Under the pieces are notes generated by a model. That model searched no databases. It was not told the origin of the DNA and was given only the letters and a program-made list of their open reading frames with translations. From NCBI GenBank assembly GCA_018819205.1, contig JAHJQE010000070.1:1-41824 (forward strand): DNA of 41,824 bases. The letters are read 5' to 3'. Each line of letters opens with the position of its first letter. Within the stretch, counting starts at the first letter, position 1. Below, in pieces: positions 1 through 6,081 of the stretch. This DNA is from Gammaproteobacteria bacterium. GTDB lineage: Bacteria > Pseudomonadota > Gammaproteobacteria > Burkholderiales > Gallionellaceae. The translations under genes and the position numbers were made by a program.

Positions 1-765
1 GAAGCCGATATAAACAACGATGGGAAGCCAGTAAGACTTAGACTTCTCCAGGTCGATGTCGCTATTAAAGACAAGGAAAGTAAAGAACATAGTGGCTGGA
101 TTTTCGGAACATTTGTATTTGATGCGAGCCAAAAAAAATCAAACTACTGGGAGAACTTGGTGCCAGTTGGATTGGAGTGGGGAAACTCGCCTAAACTCAC
201 ATATACGGAATTCTCAAAAGGACTCAGTGCATATGAAGGCTGGGTAAATCCATATATGAAGCGTCTCTTTGGTAGCCGTCCTCCTGATGGCCTCATGGGA
301 TATCTCGGCCGCATGAACGGTCCTGTTGATAGTCCTCTATCCAGTTGCATGAGTTGTCACAGTCGAGCGTTAGACTCGAATGGAAAAAATGCACCAGCAT
401 TTAATCCACCAGAGTCATCAATGTGCATTGCACGTGTCCAGACCGAAAACAACAACGAGACTTATCGCAGGATCAGTAACTGTGTTGTCGATGAGAACAC
501 AGTCAAGCCGTTTTATCGAAATCTAAAATCCAATGAGCCATTCGTACCAGGCTTTAATTCTGTTGACTACTCCCTCCAATTGGCGCTTGGTATTGCTAAC
601 TGGCATGCGTGGTACAAGAGCAAGTTCCCCAATGAATACGAATTGATTTTTCCAACTAAAAAACCTGACAATTCGTTAAACCTAAAAATGTTTGGACTAA
701 ACGCCAAGAAGAGTACAAACATTCCGATGATGCCTGCACAGGAAGCATTTCATCGAGGTGATTAA
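1..765 (+). CDS. Partial CxxCH (haem-binding-like) protein in an integron cassette
   Basis: The frame is open from the first base, so this is the C-terminal 254 residues of a longer protein whose start lies outside the window. One CMSCH sequence (CxxCH) suggests a single c-type haem. The surroundings are rich in Trp, Tyr and Asn, with WIFGTFVFDA and PVGLEWGN segments, but I recognise no named family. The coding sequence is clearly more AT-rich than the dsr genes to its right. The stop codon is followed directly by an attC-like palindrome (767-853), so the gene is the payload of a mobile cassette. If the missing N-terminus has a signal peptide the product would be periplasmic, but that cannot be checked here. 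The open frame and CxxCH are seen directly; the haem assignment is family-level inference. Confidence 0.75.
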   Translation, partial: EADINNDGKPVRLRLLQVDVAIKDKESKEHSGWIFGTFVFDASQKKSNYWENLVPVGLEWGNSPKLTYTEFSKGLSAYEGWVNPYMKRLFGSRPPDGLMGYLGRMNGPVDSPLSSCMSCHSRALDSNGKNAPAFNPPESSMCIARVQTENNNETYRRISNCVVDENTVKPFYRNLKSNEPFVPGFNSVDYSLQLALGIANWHAWYKSKFPNEYELIFPTKKPDNSLNLKMFGLNAKKSTNIPMMPAQEAFHRGD

Positions 766-766
766 G

Positions 767-853
767 ACATAACATGGCGCTCAACCTCGCTCCCTTTGGT
801 CGCTGGACGCTGCGCGATAAAGCCTCGCAGCGCCGGTTAGGTCTACGTTATGT
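767..853 (+). repeat. attC-like integron recombination site 1
   Basis: The outer boxes ACATAAC (767-773) and GTTATGT (847-853) are perfectly complementary. Inside them CT-C-AACC (780-786) pairs with GGTTAG (835-840), leaving C782 unpaired, as expected for the extrahelical base that sets recombination polarity in attC sites. The centre contains a further GCTGCG/CGCAGC stem. Length (87 bp), nested palindrome and position between a stop codon and the next cassette gene all fit. The R boxes depart slightly from the RYYYAAC/GTTRRRY consensus. No integrase gene is in the window. Confidence 0.75.
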
Positions 854-878
854 GTCTGTAGGTAATGGAGGGATCAAT

Positions 879-1196
879 ATGCGTATAGCCTTCACTTTGC
901 TCATGTCTTTAGTGCTCGCTTCTTGCGAGACTATTCCTGTATCTACATCCGCCCTGCCTTCATCGTTTACAACAGAAAATATTATGAAGGTACATCAAGG
1001 CATGAGTTCAGGCGAGATTCTGCAATTATTCGGAGAGCCAAAGAGCATCAATTCAGCAGTTTGTGGCCGTGCCCCTAATCAATGGATATGCACCACTTGG
1101 AAGTACGGTGAATTCCCTTATGACCGTGCAAGTTTTACATTCAGTGGCGAACATGGCTCTTATATCCTAAACAACTTTGACGTAGATAGAGATTAG
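879..1196 (+). CDS. Small lipoprotein with SmpA/BamE-like fold (cassette gene)
   Basis: A 105-residue protein. The ATG at 879 is preferred over upstream starts because a GGAGGG ribosome site lies just upstream at 866-872 and a signal sequence begins there. The first 16 residues form a lipoprotein signal ending in a LASC lipobox, so the mature protein should carry an N-terminal lipidated Cys. The body has the pattern MKVHQGMSSGEILQLFGEP, typical of the SmpA/OmlA/BamE-like small beta-alpha fold, whose members usually bind partner proteins at the outer membrane. There are two further Cys, in CGRAPNQWIC. It lies between two attC-like sites, so it is a complete gene cassette. It has no recognisable specific function and is AT-richer than the chromosomal genes nearby. 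Confidence 0.75.
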   Translation: MRIAFTLLMSLVLASCETIPVSTSALPSSFTTENIMKVHQGMSSGEILQLFGEPKSINSAVCGRAPNQWICTTWKYGEFPYDRASFTFSGEHGSYILNNFDVDRD

Positions 1197-1206
1197 TCAT
1201 GACCAC

Positions 1207-1266
1207 ACTTAACAAGTCAGCCCAGTCCGACGCGCTGACGCACGCGGCAGGCTTCCAACGTTAATG
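1207..1266 (+). repeat. attC-like integron recombination site 2
   Basis: ACTTAAC (1207-1213) matches RYYYAAC exactly. GTTAATG (1260-1266) pairs with it over TTAAC/GTTAA and fits GTTRRRY except at the last base. Inner boxes AGCC (1219-1222) and GGCT (1250-1253) pair, with spacers of unequal length, and a CGCG...CGCG stem closes the centre. The site starts 11 bp after the stop of the cassette gene. At 60 bp it is at the short end for attC and weaker than site 1. It appears to be the last site before host DNA. The 80 bp that follow, up to the dioxygenase stop, hold nothing I recognise. Confidence 0.6.
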
Positions 1267-1349
1267 TCTGCTGTGGTCAGCTAAGCTGCCAGATTCAAAT
1301 ACACGATGTGCTGTCCGCAAAGGCCGAAATACAGCCGAGTATCCCTTGC

Positions 1350-2222
1350 TTAACCTAGCGCGATCCGATCCAGATACCTGGCCCGATAAAGCAATCGAGG
1401 GTTTTGCGCATCGTCGGTGAAGGCGCTGCGGTCGTGCAGGATGTTGTTGCAGAGCAGGCCCATGCCGGGCTGCAGGGTGGTTTTGAATACTTGCGGGACA
1501 TCGGAGGCGAGCAGGGCTTCCAGAGCGGCAACAGCGGCTTTGGTGGCTGCGTCGTCTTTCCATTCGATGCTGCGCGTGCGGGCGGTGTAGCGCATGTGCA
1601 GATTGCCGTCTGCATCTATGGAGAACACCGGGCCGCTTTGTGCGGGGCGCACGCCGTCTGCCACGTCCACGCGCTCGGGGATGGTCATTGCTCCAGGGTG
1701 CATCAGCGCCTCGATGTGGTCGGGGTTCTCGTCGCGCAACAGCAGGTAACACAGCTCGTGATCCATCAACCTGTTCTCACCGCCGCTGAGCGCATCGCGC
1801 ACGCAGTGCAGCACCATGGCGCGTATCTGCCGCTCGGGTGGGTTGTAGTAGCCGTCGGTGTGCCACTTGATGGGTTTATCGGTGTAGGGGATGTAGTGCT
1901 TGCGCGTGCCGCCGTCGAACACGCGGATGGCTGAGACGCCGTCCTCGCCGGCCAGCCAGTTGGCATCCAGATGATCCAGGCCGAACTGTGTGCCCAGCTT
2001 GCGCAGGATATCGCTGTCCTCTTCCAGCATGGGGCTGGCATAGATGGCCATGTTGCAGCGGCGGATGCGGTCTGCAAGTGCGCCATGTTCGGCGGCACTG
2101 AGCGCGCGCGGGTCTTTGACTTCGACGATAAGGTCTTCCGCAGTGCGCGGGGCGCTGGCCAGCTTGGCGTCGCGCCAGCGCTGGTAGGTTTTCTCGTCGG
2201 TGAGGTCGAATGGGCTGGACAT
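1350..2222 (-). CDS. TauD/TfdA-family Fe(II)/2-oxoglutarate-type dioxygenase
   Basis: A 290-residue protein with the non-haem iron facial-triad signature. WHTDGYY supplies the HxD pair near residue 120, ILHDRSAF supplies the distal His, and the following RLLYRARY arginines are where 2-oxoglutarate is normally bound. The length is typical for TauD relatives. TauD itself releases sulfite from taurine, but the substrate cannot be read from the sequence. It is the last gene of the six-gene unit divergent from dsrA, and its start directly abuts the stop of the gene upstream. Release of sulfite or oxidation of an organosulfur compound would fit the context, but that is inference. No transporter for sulfonates is adjacent. 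Confidence 0.8.
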   Translation of the reverse strand: MSSPFDLTDEKTYQRWRDAKLASAPRTAEDLIVEVKDPRALSAAEHGALADRIRRCNMAIYASPMLEEDSDILRKLGTQFGLDHLDANWLAGEDGVSAIRVFDGGTRKHYIPYTDKPIKWHTDGYYNPPERQIRAMVLHCVRDALSGGENRLMDHELCYLLLRDENPDHIEALMHPGAMTIPERVDVADGVRPAQSGPVFSIDADGNLHMRYTARTRSIEWKDDAATKAAVAALEALLASDVPQVFKTTLQPGMGLLCNNILHDRSAFTDDAQNPRLLYRARYLDRIALG

Positions 2223-2858
2223 TCAGTCTCCGCTGGTGCCGCTGCGACGACGTGCCGGGCGCGGCTCTTCTTCCCACAGGCCGCGCAATGTCTTCTCTAC
2301 CAGTTTCACGGAATCCGGCGCTTCGAAGCTGATCATCGGGTCGATGATCCATTTGGCATCTTCTTCGCTGAGGATCTGGCTGATGCACCAGGCGAGATAA
2401 CGATAGAAGCCGTAGTCGGGGCCGTTCTCGTCGTAGTCGAAATCGGCGTATTCACCGGCGCGGCGGTTGAGCAGGTCGATGAAGTCCTGCTTGCAGGTCT
2501 TCTGGTCGCTCTCCAGCAAACGGCTGCGGTTCTCGGCGTAGGTCTCGCCGCTGCGATTGGCCAGATTGCCGGTGAATATCTGCCGGTCTTCCGCGGAAAG
2601 TTTGCGATAGGCGAGGCGGTCCGCGACGAGGATGAGGAACACCAAGTATTCGGCGAGGAAATCCAGATACTGCGGACCGACCTCGATGGCGAAATCGTCC
2701 TTGCGCGTGCGGCGCAAGGCTGCATCGGCGATACGCCACAGCGTGAAGGCGAGCGCGTCCGAGATCTCCTGCGGCGAACGCTCCCGGCCATCCTTGAACC
2801 AGTTGCTCTTGATGCGGATGGCGACGTGCGCTTTATCCCTTGCGGATGTAGAACTCAT
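2223..2858 (-). CDS. Conserved hypothetical protein of the dsr-divergent operon
   Basis: A 211-residue, largely helical, charged cytoplasmic protein with no signal peptide. I do not recognise its family. The start MSSTSARDK is chosen because it gives a 26-bp overlap with the upstream TusA-type gene; an earlier in-frame ATG seven codons upstream is also possible. It contains a short apolar stretch (YLDFLAEYLVFLILVADRLAYR, shown only to mark the position near residue 70) that looks like a buried helix rather than a membrane anchor. There are only two Cys, and no metal motif stands out. The C-terminus is Arg/Pro-rich. Tight packing with TusA, a DsrC paralogue and a dioxygenase suggests a role in sulfur handling, with no direct evidence. 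Confidence 0.7.
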   Translation of the reverse strand: MSSTSARDKAHVAIRIKSNWFKDGRERSPQEISDALAFTLWRIADAALRRTRKDDFAIEVGPQYLDFLAEYLVFLILVADRLAYRKLSAEDRQIFTGNLANRSGETYAENRSRLLESDQKTCKQDFIDLLNRRAGEYADFDYDENGPDYGFYRYLAWCISQILSEEDAKWIIDPMISFEAPDSVKLVEKTLRGLWEEEPRPARRRSGTSGD

Positions 2859-3315
2859 GTACGCCTGCCGAGGTTTCAAGGGTTTCCAGCACGGTCATGC
2901 CGGTGGTGGCGGCCCAACCTTCGATATCCGATGCCACACCGGGGCAGTCGCTGATCAAACGCAACACTTCCTTCGCCTGCATGCCGTTCAGTAGCTTCTT
3001 GGCTTCGACGATAGGGCCGGGGCAGACCGCGCCACGGATATCCAGCGAGACATGCGCATGCGGGTGTTTTGCGCTCTTGCCGCCCTTCTGGATGTGATAG
3101 CCGGTGCTGCCACCTTCCATCTTCTCGGTCTTGATGATCGAGTTGCCGGTCAGCTCTGCCCAAGAGAACAAATCGTCCGGCGTGCCTGGGCAGTTGGAGA
3201 TCAGCAGCAGCACCTGACCCGGGTTCAACTCGTCCACCATGCGCTTTGCACCGATCAGTGGCTTGGGGCAGGACAGGCCCTTCATGTCCAGTACTACATG
3301 CACGTTATCCATCAT
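2833..3315 (-). CDS. Tandem TusA-TusA fusion (two sulfur-carrier domains)
   Basis: A 160-residue protein made of two TusA/SirA-like domains. The first has the active-site sequence LSCPKPLIGAKR near residue 15, the second AVCPGPIVEAKK near residue 100. Each continues with the family's beta strand and SNCPGTPDD / SDCPGVASD segment, so each domain keeps both the catalytic CPxP Cys and the second Cys. A His/Lys-rich linker (GGKSAKHPHAHV) joins them. TusA proteins carry persulfide sulfur between rhodaneses, DsrE-type proteins and DsrC in oxidisers. The start is one of two adjacent ATGs (3315 or 3312) behind an AAGGAGA ribosome site. Single-domain TusA is about 80 residues, so a tandem form is unusual and could hold two persulfides or dock two partners. 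Confidence 0.88.
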   Translation of the reverse strand: MMDNVHVVLDMKGLSCPKPLIGAKRMVDELNPGQVLLLISNCPGTPDDLFSWAELTGNSIIKTEKMEGGSTGYHIQKGGKSAKHPHAHVSLDIRGAVCPGPIVEAKKLLNGMQAKEVLRLISDCPGVASDIEGWAATTGMTVLETLETSAGVHEFYIRKG

Positions 3316-3325
3316 CTCGTTCTCC

Positions 3326-3655
3326 TTAGTAGCCGCCCTTGCCATAGGGCTGGGGCAGTCCGGCGACCTTGGCGGCCTGCTTTGCCGGGCCGGTGGGGAA
3401 CAGATCATACAGCGCCTTGCTGTCCGCCTCGGGCCAGAATTCGTTCACGCCCTTCAGCATGTTGCGGAAGTTGGGGGTGTGTCCTTCTTCGCGATATTGG
3501 TCGCGCATGTAGTTGATGATCTCCCAGTGTTTCGGGGTCAACTCGATGCCTTCGGCAGCGGCGATCACGCCTACCACTTCTTCGCTGTAATCCGGCTCCA
3601 GCAGAAAGCCGTCGTCATCGGTTGCAAGTTCGTTACCAGCCACTACGTATCCCAT
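3326..3655 (-). CDS. DsrC/TusE-family paralogue lacking both redox cysteines
   Basis: A 109-residue DsrC/TusE-fold protein, clearly related to DsrC (8340-8675): it shares the GFLLE...LTPKHWEIINYMRDQY core and the GPAKQAAKVAGLPQPYG tail. In canonical DsrC the tail has two Cys ten residues apart that form the substrate trisulfide. Here the matching positions are Ala95 and Lys106, so it cannot carry sulfur that way. Cys-less DsrC relatives have been called RspA-like and proposed to be regulatory; that name is family knowledge, not proof. The start ATG at 3655 follows AAGGAGG. The gene lies 10 bp upstream of the tandem TusA gene. It may act as a decoy or adaptor for DsrC partners. Confidence 0.88.
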   Translation of the reverse strand: MGYVVAGNELATDDDGFLLEPDYSEEVVGVIAAAEGIELTPKHWEIINYMRDQYREEGHTPNFRNMLKGVNEFWPEADSKALYDLFPTGPAKQAAKVAGLPQPYGKGGY

Positions 3656-3695
3656 CGTTGCCTCCTTGGTGTGTTGAGTCAAAGTTGAAAGAATG

Positions 3696-4283
3696 TCACT
3701 CCAGACCGGAGATGACTTTGTACGGCACGAAAATGCCGCAACCCAAATTGCGTCCGCTACCCATGCCGGCGTATTGGACGCGTAAAGAATCTTCCGGTGT
3801 CAGATCGTGCATCACCAGACTGAAACCACTGATGTCCTGTTCATCTATGTTGAGGGTGTTGTGCCGGCCGCAGATCAGCTTGCAGCGCACCTCGAGCGTA
3901 TCGAGCGCGGCATTCACCATCGCCATGAATTCGACTTCGTCAGCCGGCCCCACCACCAGATGCGCATGCAGGGTGGGGTAGGGCTGTATCTCGCGCGTCT
4001 TGCCTTGCCCCAGCCGTAAAGTGCCTGCGCCTATCTGCAATTCCTGTTCGGACAGTGTATGGGCCGCGTCCAGCAAGGCCAGCGGCAGGCGAAGCGCCAA
4101 CTTGGCACGCTTGGGCAGCAGCAGTTCGCCGTTGTTGTTGGGGCCGCGCAAGGGGATCACGCCGACAGCTTCGCTTTCTGCCAGTGCCGGTGCGATGCGC
4201 AGCAAGGCTTCCCACAGTTTATGGGGATAGTCGGCGGGGATGCTCTCGCCGTGCAGGTCGAAGCTGATCTCTATCGCGCTCAT
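3696..4283 (-). CDS. Cas6/Cmx6-like RAMP-fold protein without CRISPR context
   Basis: A 195-residue protein resembling the Cas6/Cmx6 (type I-MYXAN) group. Features are an N-terminal segment (EISFDLHGESIPADY), the GVIPLRG segment, LHAHLVV, FSLVMHDLTPEDSLRVQ, and a C-terminal glycine-rich loop GMGSGRNLGCGIFVPYK. That loop fits the RAMP consensus GhGxxxxxGhG exactly. Cas6 proteins cut CRISPR precursor RNA at repeat hairpins. No repeats, spacers or other cas genes are in the window. Instead the gene overlaps the 71-aa gene by ATGA and precedes DsrC- and TusA-type genes. The start at 4283 is chosen for this overlap. It may bind or process a cellular RNA, or be a structural relative with another job. 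Family confidence is fair; function is unknown. Confidence 0.7.
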   Translation of the reverse strand: MSAIEISFDLHGESIPADYPHKLWEALLRIAPALAESEAVGVIPLRGPNNNGELLLPKRAKLALRLPLALLDAAHTLSEQELQIGAGTLRLGQGKTREIQPYPTLHAHLVVGPADEVEFMAMVNAALDTLEVRCKLICGRHNTLNIDEQDISGFSLVMHDLTPEDSLRVQYAGMGSGRNLGCGIFVPYKVISGLE

Positions 4284-4495
4284 GACTGTTGCTGGGATTT
4301 CGCCCAGTCTTGCATGACGGTCGCCCACTTGCTGGCGGTGGCCGGGTCGATATCGAAGATGGTGAAACGCTTGCCTTCGCGGATGCGAACGCGCAGCATG
4401 TTCAAGCCCCCTTCGTCATGATCGACATGCTGCAGTTCGATCTGTTGTTTTCCGATCGGCGCGGTGAACTGGTCGAGTGCTTTTATATGTGCCAT
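4280..4495 (-). CDS. Small conserved protein leading the dsr-divergent operon
   Basis: A 71-residue cytoplasmic protein without Cys. The sequence begins MAHIKALDQFTAPIGKQQIEL and continues with a basic/hydrophobic LRVRIREGKRFTIFDIDP segment that looks like a small beta sheet, then a helical C-terminus (ATASKWATVMQDWAK). It may belong to a small domain-of-unknown-function family, but I cannot name it with certainty. It is the first gene of the six-gene minus-strand unit and overlaps the Cas6-like gene by four bases (ATGA), so the two are probably translationally coupled and may form a complex. Its promoter must lie in the 279-bp region shared with dsrA. Confidence 0.7.
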   Translation of the reverse strand: MAHIKALDQFTAPIGKQQIELQHVDHDEGGLNMLRVRIREGKRFTIFDIDPATASKWATVMQDWAKSQQQS

Positions 4496-4584
4496 GGCTG
4501 TCCTGTGTGAGTTTCCCGCGTGCCCTAGTTAATGGGTCGGGTAATAGGGCAAGTCTAGCCGCAATGCCCCCTGCATTGGAATAC

Positions 4585-4598
4585 TACCGGGGAAGGTA
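4585..4598. promoter_or_regulatory. TACC/GGTA palindrome in the shared dsrA/divergent-operon region
   Basis: TACC-N6-GGTA at 4585-4598 forms a short dyad in the intergenic region. It is related to, but weaker than, the TACCC/GGGT dyad at 4628-4642. A half site TACCCGACCC occurs on the minus strand near 4533-4543. Such spaced half sites would fit a LuxR/NarL-type response regulator acting on both divergent units. Weak evidence on its own. Confidence 0.35.
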
Positions 4599-4627
4599 AA
4601 AGCACCCCCCATTAGAGTTACCTAACA

Positions 4628-4675
4628 TACCCGCTCAGGGTGATGGTTTGACTGGTGACACCCTCGTAATATGCT
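4628..4675 (+). promoter_or_regulatory. dsrA promoter with upstream ACCC-N5-GGGT operator
   Basis: TTGACT (4648-4653) and TATGCT (4670-4675), 16 bp apart, make a good sigma-70 promoter about 100 bp upstream of the dsrA ATG. The perfect dyad ACCC-GCTCA-GGGT (4629-4641) lies immediately upstream, centred about 47 bp before the predicted transcription start. That position is usual for an activator touching RNA polymerase at the -35 region. Similar dyads occur upstream of sqr and next to the kinase gene. The leader of roughly 90 nt shows no strong terminator or riboswitch. Confidence 0.6.
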
Positions 4676-4774
4676 CAACCATTAGAAACCGGGACGAAGA
4701 GCCTGGACGTGATCAACCAACCCTGCCGAGCACTGCATAAGCCAGAGGCACAGCAAATCGAAAGGAAAGACATT

Positions 4775-6070
4775 ATGGCCAAGAAAATGCATGACACGCC
4801 CAACCTGGATCAACTGGAGTCCGGCCCTTGGCCTAGCTTCGTCACTGGCCTGAAGCATCTGGCTCAGGACAAGGACTATGTGGTTGACCTGCTGGGTCAG
4901 CTGGAAGAGTCCTACAAGACCAAGAAGGGCTACTGGAAGGGTGGCACAGTCGGCGTGTTCGGCTACGGTGGCGGTGTGATTCCGCGTTTCACCGAGCTGA
5001 AGAACGAAGACGGTTCTGCCAAATTCCCTGACGCAGCCGAATTTCACACCCTGCGTATCATGCCGCCACCCGGCATGCACTACGATACCGGTACGCTGCG
5101 CAAGTTCTGTGACATCTGGGAAGAGCATGGTTCCGGCCTGATCGCTTTCCACGGCCAGTCCGGCGACATCATGTTCCAGGGCGCAACGACCGAGAACGTA
5201 CAAAAGTCCTTCGACGAGTTCAACGAGATGGGCTTCGACCTCGGCGGCGCTGGTCCTGCTGTGCGTACCTCCATGTCTTGTGTGGGTGCTGCACGTTGCG
5301 AGCAGTCATGCTACAACGAAGCACAAGCGCACCGCGCCGTGCTGAACACCTTCCTCGACGACATCCATCGTCCTTCGCTGCCTTACAAGTTCAAGTTCAA
5401 GTTCTCGGGTTGCCCGAACGACTGCATGAACTCTGTGCAGCGCGCTGACATGGCTGTGATCGGAACCTGGCGCGACAACATCCGTACCGACGAAGGGCTG
5501 GCCAAGACATGGTTCGCCAAGCACGGCATGGATGAGCTGGTGAATGATGTGGTGGCACGCTGCCCGACCAAGGCCTTCCAGGTCAAGGAACTTTCCAAGA
5601 TCAAGGCTGGTGAGCACACCTCTACTGTGGCTGTGAGCGATACCCACGGTATCGAGATCAGCAATCAGGATTGCGTACGCTGCATGCACTGCATCAACGT
5701 CATGACCGGCGCACTGGCTCCGGGCAAGGACAAGGGCGCGACCGTGCTGGTCGGCGGCAAGAGCCACCTGAAGATCGGCGGCCTGATGGGTACCGTGGTG
5801 CTGCCGTTCATCAAGCTGGAAACGGAAGAGGAAGTCGAGAAGCTGGTCGATTTTGCACAACGCACCATCGACTTCTTTGCCGAGAACGCACTGGAGCACG
5901 AGCGTACCGGTGAGATGATCGAGCGTATCGGTCTGACCAACTTCCTTGATGCGATGGAAGTCGATGTCGATGCCTCCATGATCAATTCGCCGCGCATGAA
6001 CCCCTACGTCCGTACCGACGGTTGGGACGATGAAGTCGCCAAGATCAACGCCAAGAAGCAAGCAGCCTGA
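4775..6070 (+). CDS. dsrA: Reverse-type dissimilatory sulfite reductase subunit alpha
   Basis: A 431-residue catalytic subunit of cytoplasmic siroheme sulfite reductase, which in sulfur oxidisers runs towards sulfite with DsrC trisulfide as substrate. The siroheme-[4Fe-4S] ligands are in CVGAARCEQSC and SGCPNDCMNS. A ferredoxin insert follows, with CVRCMHCINVMTGALAPG near residue 300. The start MAKKMHDTPNLDQLESGPWPSF follows AAAGGAAAG at 4761-4769; upstream in-frame ATGs lack this site and family conservation. Length and motifs are normal. It is the first gene of the long operon, 12 bp before dsrB. Oxidative rather than reductive type is inferred from dsrEFH, dsrL and sqr in the same window. 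Confidence 0.97.
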   Translation: MAKKMHDTPNLDQLESGPWPSFVTGLKHLAQDKDYVVDLLGQLEESYKTKKGYWKGGTVGVFGYGGGVIPRFTELKNEDGSAKFPDAAEFHTLRIMPPPGMHYDTGTLRKFCDIWEEHGSGLIAFHGQSGDIMFQGATTENVQKSFDEFNEMGFDLGGAGPAVRTSMSCVGAARCEQSCYNEAQAHRAVLNTFLDDIHRPSLPYKFKFKFSGCPNDCMNSVQRADMAVIGTWRDNIRTDEGLAKTWFAKHGMDELVNDVVARCPTKAFQVKELSKIKAGEHTSTVAVSDTHGIEISNQDCVRCMHCINVMTGALAPGKDKGATVLVGGKSHLKIGGLMGTVVLPFIKLETEEEVEKLVDFAQRTIDFFAENALEHERTGEMIERIGLTNFLDAMEVDVDASMINSPRMNPYVRTDGWDDEVAKINAKKQAA

Positions 6071-6081
6071 GGAGATAGAAG

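Noticed and set aside
774-878. Extended N-terminus for the cassette lipoprotein starting at 774
   Set aside because: That stretch is the attC palindrome itself. The ribosome site and lipoprotein signal support the start at 879.
3696-4283. A CRISPR-Cas locus, suggested by the Cas6-like gene
   Set aside because: No direct repeats with regular spacers and no other cas gene were seen in the flanks, so only a solitary Cas6-like protein is supported.
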